Assembly (NCBI GenBank): GCA_014380425.1
Contig: JACMJX010000008.1
Location: 1-38,646, forward strand
Source: Chitinophagaceae bacterium
GTDB taxonomy: Bacteria > Bacteroidota > Bacteroidia > Chitinophagales > Chitinophagaceae
Reading direction: 5' to 3'
DNA: 38,646 nucleotides
In this document: positions 9,418-19,618 of the stretch, piece by piece
Layout of the letters: each line of letters starts with the position of its first letter
Position numbering within the stretch: the first letter of the stretch is position 1
The notes under the pieces: generated by a model
Seen by the model: the letters and a program-made list of their open reading frames with translations, nothing else
Databases searched by the model: none
What the model was told of the DNA's origin: nothing
Made by a program: the position numbers and the translations under genes

Positions 9418-10062
9418 ATGACAAAGAAATTCCTGCTGCTTTGTTCTCTGTTGACTCTATGTTTTTCTTCCCGGGCACAGAAAGAATGGACACTGAAGCT
9501 GAATAAGGACAACGTGTTTGTTTACACGAAGAATCAGCTGCATTCCAATTTGAAGGCTATTAAAGTAGAGTGTACACTCAATACGACGCTCACCCGCCTG
9601 GTAGCGGTTATTCTGGATGTTAACTCCGGCGCGGAATGGGTTTACAGTACTAAATCGAGTGTTTTATTGAAGCAGGTGTCGCCCGGTGACTTGTACTATT
9701 ATTCCGAGCTAAGTTTGCCCTGGCCCGTGAGTAACCGCGATTTTATCGCTCATCTTATGGTGACGCAGGATCCCGTAACTAAAATAGTTACTATCAACGG
9801 CCCTACGGTGCCCGATTATCTGCCGGCAAAAAAAGATATTATAAGAGTTAAGAATTCTTCCGGGCAGTGGATTCTTAAACCCCTTCAGAAAAACCAGGTA
9901 AAGATCGAGTACGTCCTCGAAACAGATCCGGGAGGTTCTCTTCCTGCCTGGCTGGTGAATCTTTTTGTAACAAAAGGCCCTTTCGAGACTTTCAAGAAAC
10001 TGAAAGGCCATGTTAACAAACCGGCTTATACGAATGTAAAACTTGGTTTTATAATGAATTGA
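9418..10062 (+). CDS. START domain-containing (lipid-binding/SRPBCC) protein with signal peptide
   Basis: 214 aa; signal peptide then KEWTLKLNKDNVFVYTKN...YSELSLPWPVSNRDFIAHL, typical of START-domain proteins. Confidence 0.8.
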   Translation: MTKKFLLLCSLLTLCFSSRAQKEWTLKLNKDNVFVYTKNQLHSNLKAIKVECTLNTTLTRLVAVILDVNSGAEWVYSTKSSVLLKQVSPGDLYYYSELSLPWPVSNRDFIAHLMVTQDPVTKIVTINGPTVPDYLPAKKDIIRVKNSSGQWILKPLQKNQVKIEYVLETDPGGSLPAWLVNLFVTKGPFETFKKLKGHVNKPAYTNVKLGFIMN

Positions 10063-10065
10063 GTA

Positions 10066-10641
10066 CTAGTACAAACTTCCTGAAATAACCTGCTCTATCA
10101 CTTGCGGGAAATGAGCATATTCCAAAGTATGAACTTTTGCGGCGATCGTTTCAGGTGTATCGGAAGGGTCGACAGGGCAGCTTACCTGCAAAATAATATC
10201 TCCGTTATCGTATTTCTCATCCACATAATGAATGGTTATGCCCGTTTCCGTGTCACCCGCAGCCTTAACTGCCTTATGTACGAATGAGCCATACATTCCC
10301 CTTCCACCATATTTCGGTAGCAGGGCTGGGTGCACATTAATAATGCGTAGGGGAAATGATTGAATGAGTGGTGCCGGTACTTTCCATAGAAAGCCTGCAA
10401 GAACGATGAATGAGATGCCGGATTCCTTTAATTCATGTACATAGGCATCTCCCCTGAAGAACTTTTCTTTTTCAATGAACAGAACAGGAATATGAGCTGC
10501 TTTTGCAATTTCAACAACTCCCGCGTCTGGCTTATTGCTAACAATTAGGCCAACTTGTATCGTAACATGTTGCCTGAAATGATCTATTATTTTCTGTGCG
10601 TTAGAACCTGCCCCTGATGCGAAAACCGCTATTTTATGCAT
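10066..10641 (-). CDS. purN: Phosphoribosylglycinamide formyltransferase
   Basis: 191 aa; KIAVFASGAGSNAQKII, VLAGFLWKVP, IINVHPALLPKYGGRGMYG, GITIHYVDEKYDNGDIILQ. Confidence 0.93.
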   Translation of the reverse strand: MHKIAVFASGAGSNAQKIIDHFRQHVTIQVGLIVSNKPDAGVVEIAKAAHIPVLFIEKEKFFRGDAYVHELKESGISFIVLAGFLWKVPAPLIQSFPLRIINVHPALLPKYGGRGMYGSFVHKAVKAAGDTETGITIHYVDEKYDNGDIILQVSCPVDPSDTPETIAAKVHTLEYAHFPQVIEQVISGSLY

Positions 10642-10705
10642 GCGTCAAAACTACAGTTTTTTAGTCCGCATAACTACTTTTAAAGCTTTATGGAACATGT
10701 TTTTT

Positions 10706-10722
10706 AACAGCAGAAAGCTGTT
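10706..10722. repeat. Inverted repeat AACAGC-agaaa-GCTGTT between purN and actA
   Basis: Perfect 6-bp arms in the purN/actA divergent intergenic region. A TAAAGCTTTA palindrome lies nearby at 10681-10690. Confidence 0.4.
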
Positions 10723-10806
10723 GACAAAAGCATGACATAACAATCAGACATTTTAGCACAAATCGTTGAAAAGCAAGCTAGACAAGGTAAAAAAAAGTTT
10801 AAGAAT

Positions 10807-10840
10807 GTTGATACATTGTTGAAATCCTGGCTTATTTTTG
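10807..10840 (+). promoter_or_regulatory. Candidate promoter for the act/cox cluster
   Basis: TATTTTTG (10833-10840) matches the Bacteroidota -7 consensus TAnnTTTG. GTTG at 10807-10810 is a weak -33 with 22-nt spacing. actA starts at 10888. Confidence 0.5.
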
Positions 10841-10887
10841 CATCCGATTAGGGTATAATCCGTCGTCATCATCGATATTTTGAGCTT

Positions 10888-12174
10888 ATGATTCAGTTTA
10901 GACCAATAGCCAGAGTTTTTTTATCATTCTTTCTTCTGCTCACCGTACTCTCTATAAATAAAGTTTCGTTTGCCCAGGATGCAGCTGCCGGAAAGGTAAT
11001 TTTTCAAGGGCAGTGCGTGCAGTGTCACCAGGTAAACAGGAACGCTACCGGTCCTGCTCTTGCCGGCATCGAAGAGCGGGTTCCTGATAAGAAACTGCTG
11101 TACGACTGGATCCGCAACAACCAAAAGGTACTCGCTTCAGGTAATCCGTATTTCACCAACCTATACAATGAATGGAATAAGACACCGATGAACGTGTTTT
11201 CGGGGCTTTCCGACACCGATATCGATAACATACTTGCTTACATAAAGGCTGAAGCTTCAAAGGGAGACGCAGCCAAGGGTGGCGCTGCCGGTGGCGGCGA
11301 TGGTTCGAAGGAACAGGCTGATAAAGCACAAAGTTCTGACAATACCCTGCTCTTCGGGATTCTTACACTTATCCTCGCCATTATAGCCCTGATCCTGCTT
11401 CAGGTAAATGCTAACCTGAGAAAACTGTCAGACGATAAAGAAGGTGTACCGGCATTTGAACCTGTTCCTTTCTATAGAAATAAGGTTTATATCTCGTTAC
11501 TGACCATCTTGTTATTCGTGATTGGCGGCTACTTCACCATCCAGGGTGCTATTGGCCTGGGCCGTAATAAAGATTATCAGCCGGAGCAGCCGATCTATTA
11601 TTCCCATAAAGTACACGCAGGCGCCAACCAGATCAACTGTCTTTACTGTCATGGAGGAGCTGAAGAGAGCAAACACGCTAATATACCTTCTGTAAATACC
11701 TGTATGAATTGCCACATGGCTATCAATGAGTATACAGGATCTGCGGGTAAATTATACACCGAATCTGGCCAGGAAGTGAACGGCACGGCGGAAATACAGA
11801 AATTATATGAATACGCAGGTTGGGATCCCGCGGCAAAGAGGTATGTAAACAATGGCAAACCCATCGAATGGGTACGTATTCATAACCTGCCCGACCACGT
11901 TTACTTCAATCACTCTCAGCACGTAAAAGCCGGGGGAGTTGCCTGCCAAACATGTCATGGTGCCATTCAGGAAATGGGTGAAGTGTACCAGTTTACAGAT
12001 TTAAGCATGGGGTGGTGTGTTAACTGCCACCGCGAAACGAAAGTCAAGTTCACGGAGAACAAGTTCTACAGCATCTACGAAAAGTTCCATGAAGATATTA
12101 AGAACAAGGGCAAAGACAGTAGTATTACGGTAGAAGCGATCGGAGGAACAGAATGTCAGAAATGCCACTATTAA
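10888..12174 (+). CDS. actA: Alternative complex III multiheme cytochrome c subunit ActA, fused to an N-terminal class I cytochrome c domain
   Basis: Six CxxCH motifs: CVQCH, CLYCH, CMNCH, CQTCH, CVNCH, CQKCH. First gene in the canonical actABCDEF order. Confidence 0.92.
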   Translation: MIQFRPIARVFLSFFLLLTVLSINKVSFAQDAAAGKVIFQGQCVQCHQVNRNATGPALAGIEERVPDKKLLYDWIRNNQKVLASGNPYFTNLYNEWNKTPMNVFSGLSDTDIDNILAYIKAEASKGDAAKGGAAGGGDGSKEQADKAQSSDNTLLFGILTLILAIIALILLQVNANLRKLSDDKEGVPAFEPVPFYRNKVYISLLTILLFVIGGYFTIQGAIGLGRNKDYQPEQPIYYSHKVHAGANQINCLYCHGGAEESKHANIPSVNTCMNCHMAINEYTGSAGKLYTESGQEVNGTAEIQKLYEYAGWDPAAKRYVNNGKPIEWVRIHNLPDHVYFNHSQHVKAGGVACQTCHGAIQEMGEVYQFTDLSMGWCVNCHRETKVKFTENKFYSIYEKFHEDIKNKGKDSSITVEAIGGTECQKCHY

Positions 12175-12279
12175 TAACCAGCCGCTAAAGCAAAAGTGGC
12201 CAGCAGGCAATGGGTTAGAATAATAATTCGGAATAATTCAAACGAACTACTCCTGCGCGGGTAGCGGTAAATTGAAAAT

Positions 12280-15200
12280 ATGGAGCAAAAAAAGTACTGG
12301 CAGAGTTACGAGGAATTAAAGAACCCTAAGGCATTTCAAAAGAGTGCGGAAGACGAGTTTAAAGAGGATTTGCCTTTTGCAGATATCGATGATAAAGGTT
12401 TGCAGGACAGTAAAACGCCTCGCAGGGACTTTCTAAAGTATCTTGGGTTTAGCACTGCAGCCGCTATGGTAGCTGCCAGTTGCGAAACTCCCGTTAGAAA
12501 GGCGGTACCGTTTGTGAACAGGCCTGAGAATATAATTCCCGGGATACCGGATTATTATGCTACTACCTATGTTTCAGGAGGAGATGCCGTATCCATTGTT
12601 GCAAAAGTAAGAGACGGAAGGCCTATCAAAATAGAAGGTAATGAACTGAGCAGCGTTAACAAAGGAGGCACTACAGCACGCGTGCAAGCATCTGTGCTCG
12701 ACTTGTATGATACATCACGCCTTCGTTTCCCGAAGGCCAATAATAAAGAAGTAAGCAGTTTTGAGGCACTTGACAAGATGGTGGGTATGGAACTGGGTGG
12801 AACGATAGCGATACTTACTGGCACTATCAATTCACCAACAACGAGGCAGATCATGGCTGACTTTCTGGCTAAGTATCCAGGTAGCCGCCACGTGCAGTAC
12901 GATCCCATTTCTTATTCCGGTCAGCTGCTTGCCAATGAAGCAACTTATGGTAGCAAGGCCATCCCCTCTTACCAGTTCGACAAGGCTAAGGTGGTGGTAA
13001 GCCTGGGAGCCGACTTTCTTGGAGAATGGCTGAACGCGGTGGAATACCAGAAAGGTTATTCTGCGGGCCGTAAATTGAATCAGGCCAATCCGCAAATGAG
13101 CAAGCATTACCAGTTCGAGAGTTTCCTGAGCATGACCGGTGCGAATGCGGACGATCGCTTTACGCACAGGCCTTCGGAAGCAGGCGCAGTTGCGCTTGGC
13201 TTGCTGAATGCCCTTACAGGACAACCTGTAAACGGAGTGCCGGAAAAAGTAAAGAAAGGAATTGCTAAAGTAGCAGCTGACCTGAATGCCAACAAAGGCG
13301 CAGGCCTGGTGATCAGCGGGAGCAATAATGTAAACATCCAGATTATCGTTAATGCCATCAACGAAGCTATCGGGGCCAATGGTACCACGATCAACTGGGG
13401 CGCTAACTTGCTTACCAAACAAGGCATCGACAGCGACATGGTGACGCTGGTTGCAGACATGCAGGCCGGAAGAATCAACAGCCTTCTGATATACGATGCC
13501 AACCCTGCTTATGATTATCATAACGCAGATGCTTTTAAACAAGCCATCAAGAGAGTAAAGACGACTGTTTCATTTAGTGAAAAGATGGATGAGACAACTG
13601 CTTTATGTAAGTACGTGATCCCTTCTCACCATTACCTGGAGAGCTGGGGAGATGCTGAGCCAAAGGTTGGCTACATTAGCATCATGCAGCCTACTATTTC
13701 ACCATTGTTCAAAACACGCCAGTTTCAGGATTCCCTTCTTAAATGGAGTGGCAACCCTGTTACTTATGATAATTACTTCCGCGAGTACTGGATGGGTAAA
13801 CTCGGTACCGCCGATCTTTATAATAAGGCATTGCAGGACGGAGTTATTGAACCAGCTACTCCTGTAACTGCTTCCGTACCTTTTAATGGCGCTGGCGTTG
13901 CAGCTGCTTCTGCTGCTATAGCTGCTGCAAAAAAGGGTGGAAAGATGGAACTGGTGCTTTATACTAAAATAGGAGTTGGCGATGGCAAGCAGGCTAACAA
14001 TCCCTGGTTGCAGGAACTACCTGATCCTATCACCAAGGCTACCTGGGATAACTATGCAATGGTTTCTCCGCAGTACGCCAAGCAGTTTCTCGACATCGAC
14101 CTCACTGATGATGGAGAGCGCGATGATAATGAATATGAAGCAAATCCTCCAAAACCGGTAGTAAGGATCAAGTCGGGCAATAAAGTACTTCTGCTTCCGG
14201 CCATGATTATACCGGGTATGAACCCTGATACGGTGGCAGTAGCGGTTGGTTACGGCCGTGGCGTGAACAATGATGCGTCTGAACCGGAACTGGACCAGGC
14301 TAAAATTAATATAGGAAGGGCAGGCGCGGGTGTTGGTAAAAACGCTTATCCTTTTGCCTTGTATAATGGTACTACCGTAGAATGGTTTGCATCGGATGTA
14401 ACGGTGGAACCAACGGGGGACAAGTTCGATATCGCCACTACTCAAACCCATAGTTCTTACGAAGGGCGTCATGAAGTGATGAAGGAAATGACTTTTGCCA
14501 ATTACAAGAAGAACCCGAAGGAAATTCTTGAAGAAAGGGCAAAGGAGCTGGCTCCATGGGGCGGCCTCGACAACTTCGCTGCAGCGGGTACCTTGTATCC
14601 TGCGGACATGCTGGAAAGACCCGGCATCAAATGGGGGATGTCTATCGATCTTAATAGTTGTCATGGTTGCGGCGCCTGTGTGGTAGCCTGCCAGGTGGAG
14701 AATAATGTTGCTATCGTCGGTAAGTCGGAAGTGCTGCGTTACCATGATATGGCCTGGCTGCGGATCGACCGTTACTTTAGTGGTAATCCCAACGATCCTG
14801 AAAGCATTCAGACAGTATTTCAACCCATGCTTTGTCAGCATTGCGAGAATGCTCCTTGCGAGAATGTTTGCCCTGTAGCGGCAACCAATCACAGCAGTGA
14901 AGGGCTCAACCAGATGATTTATAACCGTTGTATCGGTACAAGATATTGCGCGAACAACTGTCCTTATAAAGTACGTCGCTTCAACTGGGCAGATTACCAG
15001 GGTGCAGACAGCTTCGCGGACAATCAGAAGGGTCATGTTAGTGAGGCTACCCTGATGATGAATGATGATCTTACGCGTATGGTGCTGAACCCTGACGTTA
15101 CAGTGCGCAGCCGTGGTGTTATCGAGAAATGCACCTTCTGCGTGCAGCGTTTGCAAGCGGGTAAATTACAGGCTAAAAAGGAAAACAGGGTATTGACAGA

Positions 15201-15468
15201 CAGGGATGCACAGACGGCTTGCCAGCAGGCATGTTCTTCGGAGGCAATCGTGTTCGGTAATGCCAATGATGCACAAAGCATCGTTAGCAGAACGAGAACT
15301 GAAAATGCTGGCAGGATATTTTATTCCCTCGAGCAGATACACACGTTACCCAATGTAAGTTATCTTGCCAAGATCAGAAATACAGAAGTATTAAACAATG
15401 AACACGGTGATCATATCAGGTTCGAGAACACGGAAGGGTCTGCATCACCAGGATCGACGAATCATTAA
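12280..15468 (+). CDS. actB: Alternative complex III iron-sulfur/molybdopterin-like subunit ActB (TAT-variant-translocated)
   Basis: 1062 aa; RRDFLKYLGFSTAAAMVAASC N-terminus, molybdopterin oxidoreductase-like region, and C-terminal ferredoxin-type clusters (CHGCGACVVACQ, CQHCENAPCENVCP, CIGTRYCANNCP, CTFCVQR). Confidence 0.93.
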   Translation: MEQKKYWQSYEELKNPKAFQKSAEDEFKEDLPFADIDDKGLQDSKTPRRDFLKYLGFSTAAAMVAASCETPVRKAVPFVNRPENIIPGIPDYYATTYVSGGDAVSIVAKVRDGRPIKIEGNELSSVNKGGTTARVQASVLDLYDTSRLRFPKANNKEVSSFEALDKMVGMELGGTIAILTGTINSPTTRQIMADFLAKYPGSRHVQYDPISYSGQLLANEATYGSKAIPSYQFDKAKVVVSLGADFLGEWLNAVEYQKGYSAGRKLNQANPQMSKHYQFESFLSMTGANADDRFTHRPSEAGAVALGLLNALTGQPVNGVPEKVKKGIAKVAADLNANKGAGLVISGSNNVNIQIIVNAINEAIGANGTTINWGANLLTKQGIDSDMVTLVADMQAGRINSLLIYDANPAYDYHNADAFKQAIKRVKTTVSFSEKMDETTALCKYVIPSHHYLESWGDAEPKVGYISIMQPTISPLFKTRQFQDSLLKWSGNPVTYDNYFREYWMGKLGTADLYNKALQDGVIEPATPVTASVPFNGAGVAAASAAIAAAKKGGKMELVLYTKIGVGDGKQANNPWLQELPDPITKATWDNYAMVSPQYAKQFLDIDLTDDGERDDNEYEANPPKPVVRIKSGNKVLLLPAMIIPGMNPDTVAVAVGYGRGVNNDASEPELDQAKINIGRAGAGVGKNAYPFALYNGTTVEWFASDVTVEPTGDKFDIATTQTHSSYEGRHEVMKEMTFANYKKNPKEILEERAKELAPWGGLDNFAAAGTLYPADMLERPGIKWGMSIDLNSCHGCGACVVACQVENNVAIVGKSEVLRYHDMAWLRIDRYFSGNPNDPESIQTVFQPMLCQHCENAPCENVCPVAATNHSSEGLNQMIYNRCIGTRYCANNCPYKVRRFNWADYQGADSFADNQKGHVSEATLMMNDDLTRMVLNPDVTVRSRGVIEKCTFCVQRLQAGKLQAKKENRVLTDRDAQTACQQACSSEAIVFGNANDAQSIVSRTRTENAGRIFYSLEQIHTLPNVSYLAKIRNTEVLNNEHGDHIRFENTEGSASPGSTNH

Positions 15469-15498
15469 TAAAAGCTTCCAGCTAAACGATTACAGAAT

Positions 15499-16950
15499 AT
15501 GGCAGTATTAAAATACGAATCGCAGACAAGAGATCCATTAGTGGATGGGCATAAAGATTATCACCAGGTAACTGAAGATATTATCCGGCCCATCGAGGCC
15601 AATCCGAGCCGCCTGTGGTGGATTGGATTCATTATATCGGTTTGCCTGCTACTGTTCGGAGTGTACTCCGTGTATCGTGAAGTAACTTATGGTATCGGCC
15701 AGTGGAATCTAAATAAAACGATCGGTTGGGGTTGGGATATTACCAACTTCGTTTGGTGGGTAGGTATCGGCCATGCCGGTACACTTATCTCTGCCATCCT
15801 GCTGTTGTTCCGCCAGGGCTGGAGAACAGGAGTGAACCGTGCTGCGGAAGCGATGACCATCTTTGCCGTAATGTGTGCGGGTCAGTTCCCGATCTTTCAC
15901 ATGGGAAGGGTATGGATGGCCTTTTATGTATTGCCTTATCCCAATACAAGAGGCCCTTTATGGGTTAACTTCAATTCCCCGCTTTTATGGGACGTATTCG
16001 CGATTTCCACCTACTTCACCGTTTCCTTGTTATTCTGGTACAGCGGTTTGCTGCCTGATCTCGCTACCGTAAGAGACAGGGCCAAATTGAAATGGAGAAA
16101 GCGTATGTATGGCCTGCTTTCCTTTGGATGGACTGGTTCTACCAAGCACTGGCAGCGTCATGAGAGTCTTTCACTGGTACTGGCCGGCCTTTCAACGCCG
16201 TTAGTACTTTCAGTACATACCATCGTATCTTTTGACTTTGCCACTTCCGTTATACCAGGCTGGCATACAACAATCTTTCCACCTTACTTTGTAGCAGGTG
16301 CGGTATTCTCCGGTTTTGCCATGGTGCAGACGCTTTTGCTGATCACCCGTAAAGTACTGGGCCTGAAGGACTATATTACCCTGAACCATATCGACGTGAT
16401 GAACAAGGTAATTGTGCTTACCGGCTCTATAGTGGGTGTGGCATATCTTACCGAATTGTTTATAGCCTGGTATGGCCAGAACGGGTACGAGTGGTACGCA
16501 TTTAAAGAAAACAGGGCGAACCTGTTCTCCCCTTATGGCTGGAGCTACTGGCTGATGATGGGCTGTAACGTATTATCGCCCCAGATATTCTGGATTAAGA
16601 AAATGAGAACGAATATCACCGTTACTTTCTTTATGAGTATTCTGATCAATATAGGGATGTGGTTCGAACGTTTCGTAATTATCGTAACCTCTATTTACAG
16701 AGATTACCTGCCAAGCAGCTGGTCTACTTACTATGCGCCCACAATTTGGGAAGTTGGATTTTACCTGGGTACGTTCGGGTTATTCTTTACCTGTTACTTC
16801 CTGTTCTCCAAGTTCTTCCCCGTAATTGCGGTAGCCGAGATCAAGCACATACTCAAGAAGAACGGAGAAAGTTATAAAGCAAAAATGGATGTTATCGAGA
16901 ATAAGCCGGCTGAGAAATTTTATGAAGAAACACATGCTGTTCCTCACTAA
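15499..16950 (+). CDS. actC: Alternative complex III NrfD/PsrC-like quinol-interacting membrane subunit ActC
   Basis: 483 aa polytopic protein, NrfD-type (WWVGIGHAGTLISAILLL...RAAEAMTIFAVMCAGQFPIFHMGR); synteny. Confidence 0.93.
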   Translation: MAVLKYESQTRDPLVDGHKDYHQVTEDIIRPIEANPSRLWWIGFIISVCLLLFGVYSVYREVTYGIGQWNLNKTIGWGWDITNFVWWVGIGHAGTLISAILLLFRQGWRTGVNRAAEAMTIFAVMCAGQFPIFHMGRVWMAFYVLPYPNTRGPLWVNFNSPLLWDVFAISTYFTVSLLFWYSGLLPDLATVRDRAKLKWRKRMYGLLSFGWTGSTKHWQRHESLSLVLAGLSTPLVLSVHTIVSFDFATSVIPGWHTTIFPPYFVAGAVFSGFAMVQTLLLITRKVLGLKDYITLNHIDVMNKVIVLTGSIVGVAYLTELFIAWYGQNGYEWYAFKENRANLFSPYGWSYWLMMGCNVLSPQIFWIKKMRTNITVTFFMSILINIGMWFERFVIIVTSIYRDYLPSSWSTYYAPTIWEVGFYLGTFGLFFTCYFLFSKFFPVIAVAEIKHILKKNGESYKAKMDVIENKPAEKFYEETHAVPH

Positions 16951-17008
16951 GTGCAGCCATAGTATTTTTTGATAGCAGAATTAGTACTTACAATTTGAAA
17001 ATTAATAT

Positions 17009-17602
17009 ATGGGAGTTAAGAAATTTATTGTAGGATGTTTTGATAATGAGGATGTATTGTTCCCCGCTGTTAAGAGCGTGCGGAAAGCAGGGTATAAGAT
17101 CCATGATGTTTATACCCCCATGCCGATCCACGGGCTTGATCATGCCATGGGCCTCCGGGAAACCAGCCTTCATACGGCAGGGTTTATATATGGCATCATT
17201 GGTACTACAACCGCCCTTACAAGCATTACCTGGATATTTACCAGGGACTGGCCTTTAAATATAGGCGGCAAGCCCCATTTTTCACTGCCTGCCTGGATCC
17301 CTATTATGTTTGAGCTGACTGTTTTGTTTGCGGCCGTAGGGATGGTGCTCACTTTTTGTTACCTGTGCCAACTGGCTCCGTTTGTAAAAAAGCACCATTT
17401 TCACCTTAGGGCCACTGATGATCTTTTTGTGATGGTACTGGAAGTTACTTCTAAAACAAACGAAGCCGATACCATTAACTTTCTCAAAAAAGCAGGAGCG
17501 GTAGAAGTGAATGTGCAGGTAGCTGAAGACGGATGGTGGCTGGGGCGGTATGATAAGGAACAGAAGCTTTATCAAGGACACGGTGAAACTGTTATTGTTT
17601 AA
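17009..17602 (+). CDS. actD: Alternative complex III subunit ActD (DUF3341)
   Basis: 197 aa; DUF3341-like (VYTPMPIHGLDHAMGLRETSL) and synteny. Confidence 0.9.
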   Translation: MGVKKFIVGCFDNEDVLFPAVKSVRKAGYKIHDVYTPMPIHGLDHAMGLRETSLHTAGFIYGIIGTTTALTSITWIFTRDWPLNIGGKPHFSLPAWIPIMFELTVLFAAVGMVLTFCYLCQLAPFVKKHHFHLRATDDLFVMVLEVTSKTNEADTINFLKKAGAVEVNVQVAEDGWWLGRYDKEQKLYQGHGETVIV

Positions 17603-17605
17603 ATA

Positions 17606-18271
17606 ATGAAACGAATTGAACTACTAATGAAGAAATTACCGATACTATCACTTTTGCTGGTTGTTGTTACAGGCAGCATCGTGAGTTGTAGTGATGTAAA
17701 GCGTGAGCCGAGCCGTAACTATATGCCAGACATGTGGCAAAGCCGGGCTTATGAAACCTACGCTCCGCACAAGAACCTGGAGGATAGCCAGATTCACTAT
17801 ACCAATATGCCTGTATCGGGTACTATCAAGAGAGGGGAGATTTTTCCTTTTCCTTTAAAAAGAGATGGAGTTGGAGACAGTTCGAATTATATAGGCTCAA
17901 AGCAGATCGTTAATCCGCTGCCTATGCCTGATACATTGAGGCTGAAAGAGTCTGAAAGGCTTTACCTGATTCATTGCGGTATTTGTCACGGTACGAAACT
18001 GGATGGTAACGGTCCGCTTTACAAGGATGGATCCGGGCCTTATGCCGCCAAACCAGCTACGCTTGTAGGAGATGCAAAGTATGAGAATATGCCAGAGGGC
18101 CAGATGTTTTATTCAATTACATATGGTAAGAACCTGATGGGCCCGTACGGCTCCCAGTTAAGTACCACGCAGAGATGGCAGATTATTCATTATATAAAAT
18201 CGAAGCAGGCTAAAAGTGTTCCGAAAACAGACACGGCGGCTCCGGATTCAACGGCTACAGCAGCGAAATAG
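17606..18271 (+). CDS. actE: Alternative complex III monoheme cytochrome c lipoprotein subunit ActE
   Basis: Lipobox-like N-terminus (VVTGSIVSCSD), CGICH heme motif, RNYMPDMWQSRAYE; synteny. The start may be the internal MKKLP. Confidence 0.9.
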   Translation: MKRIELLMKKLPILSLLLVVVTGSIVSCSDVKREPSRNYMPDMWQSRAYETYAPHKNLEDSQIHYTNMPVSGTIKRGEIFPFPLKRDGVGDSSNYIGSKQIVNPLPMPDTLRLKESERLYLIHCGICHGTKLDGNGPLYKDGSGPYAAKPATLVGDAKYENMPEGQMFYSITYGKNLMGPYGSQLSTTQRWQIIHYIKSKQAKSVPKTDTAAPDSTATAAK

Positions 18272-18322
18272 TCAGCAGGCGTATAGTTAAGTATTGATTT
18301 AAACGGTCATAAATTTTTGAGA

Positions 18323-19555
18323 ATGTCTTTAAAAGAACAGTTTACGGTACCTGGCAGATTTAGAACCATATCACTCAGCTTGATGGCAATTGGTATAGTA
18401 TCCCTGGTTGCCGGGTATTTTCTCTACGGCACTGGCGATGAACATTATCAGGTCAGGTTCTGGGGAACTTTAATACATAACAGTGTTTTCTTCCTTTTGG
18501 TAGTAAACGCTGCAATGTTCTTTATTTGCGCTACCACCCTAGCCATGGGTGGCTGGCAACTGGCATTTAGAAGGGTTTCTGAGGCAATTACGGTCGCCGT
18601 TATTCCATTGGGAGTTATTGCGCTTATAGTACTGCTTGCACTGGTGCTTGGTCATCAGCACCATATTTATCATTGGCTCACTCCCGAAGGTGATAAGATT
18701 CTGGAAGGTAAAAGCGGCTTTTTGAACCCTAGATTCTATATTATCTGGACTATTCTCACCATCGGCGGCTGGATTATATTAGGCAGGAAGATGCGTTTGG
18801 TTTCCGCGGAGCTGGATAACGGTCCTGTACCTGTTGAGCAGGGAAGAAAATATGTATTCCGGAGCACGGTATGGGCTTCTCTTTTCCTGGTTTGGTTTGC
18901 TTTAACGGTATTGTCTACCGCACCCTGGCTCTGGTTGATGAGTATTGATGCGCACTGGTATTCTACTATGTTCAGCTGGTACACTTTTGCAAGCACATTT
19001 GTATCTGGAATCGCTGTTATGACTTTATTTGTGATTTATCTGAAGAATCAGGGCTATCTGGAATTGGTAAACCGGGAGCATATTCATGATCTTGGAAAGT
19101 TCATGTTCGCATTTTCCATATTCTGGACTTACCTTTGGTTCTCGCAATTTATGCTGATCTGGTACGCTAATATCCCGGAGGAAACGGTCTATTTTAAACC
19201 AAGAGTAGAAGGAGCATTTAAAGGGCTTTTTTGGTTCATGTTTGTGATCAATTTCCTCGCTCCGTTGTTAATATTAATGCGCGCTGGCTCGAAAAGAAAC
19301 TATACTACCGTTACTTTCATGGCTATTCTGATAATTATCGGTCACTGGCTGGATGTTTATCAGATGGTATTCCCTGGGTTAAGCCAGGATCCGGAGACAG
19401 GTAAGTATCATGTACCGTTGAATTTTTTTGATATTGGCGTAGCTTTGGGCTTTGTAGGATTAATAATGTACTCCACCGGCAATGCCCTTGCAAAACGTCC
19501 GTTATATGTTAAGAATCATCCATTCTTTAAAGAAACTATTATTCATCACACATAA
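18323..19555 (+). CDS. actF: Alternative complex III membrane subunit ActF (quinol:cytochrome c oxidoreductase, NrfD-like)
   Basis: Polytopic protein of about 410 aa in the canonical act order. The ORF track starts at a TTG (18317); ATG at 18323 (MSLKEQF) is more likely. Confidence 0.9.
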   Translation: MSLKEQFTVPGRFRTISLSLMAIGIVSLVAGYFLYGTGDEHYQVRFWGTLIHNSVFFLLVVNAAMFFICATTLAMGGWQLAFRRVSEAITVAVIPLGVIALIVLLALVLGHQHHIYHWLTPEGDKILEGKSGFLNPRFYIIWTILTIGGWIILGRKMRLVSAELDNGPVPVEQGRKYVFRSTVWASLFLVWFALTVLSTAPWLWLMSIDAHWYSTMFSWYTFASTFVSGIAVMTLFVIYLKNQGYLELVNREHIHDLGKFMFAFSIFWTYLWFSQFMLIWYANIPEETVYFKPRVEGAFKGLFWFMFVINFLAPLLILMRAGSKRNYTTVTFMAILIIIGHWLDVYQMVFPGLSQDPETGKYHVPLNFFDIGVALGFVGLIMYSTGNALAKRPLYVKNHPFFKETIIHHT

Positions 19556-19618
19556 TAGCTCTTCGAGGAAGGGATAAGGTGAGAGGGAACGTAAACAAAC
19601 TAAAATTTTTTAAGCATC

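Noticed and set aside
12416-12500. Twin-arginine plus lipobox-like N-terminus of ActB as a novelty
   Set aside because: This TAT-variant N-terminus is characteristic of the known ActB family.
12832-13542. 236-aa minus ORF antisense to actB
   Set aside because: Shadow ORF overlapping a well-supported gene; low-complexity translation without domain features.
14098-14145. Second EF-hand-like acidic loop in ActB (DLTDDGERDDNE)
   Set aside because: Thr at position 3 and Arg at position 8 break the consensus; better explained as an acidic surface insert.
14017-15156. 379-aa minus-strand ORF antisense to actB
   Set aside because: Shadow ORF: actB is unambiguous here (four Cys-rich cluster motifs) and the antisense translation shows no recognisable domain.
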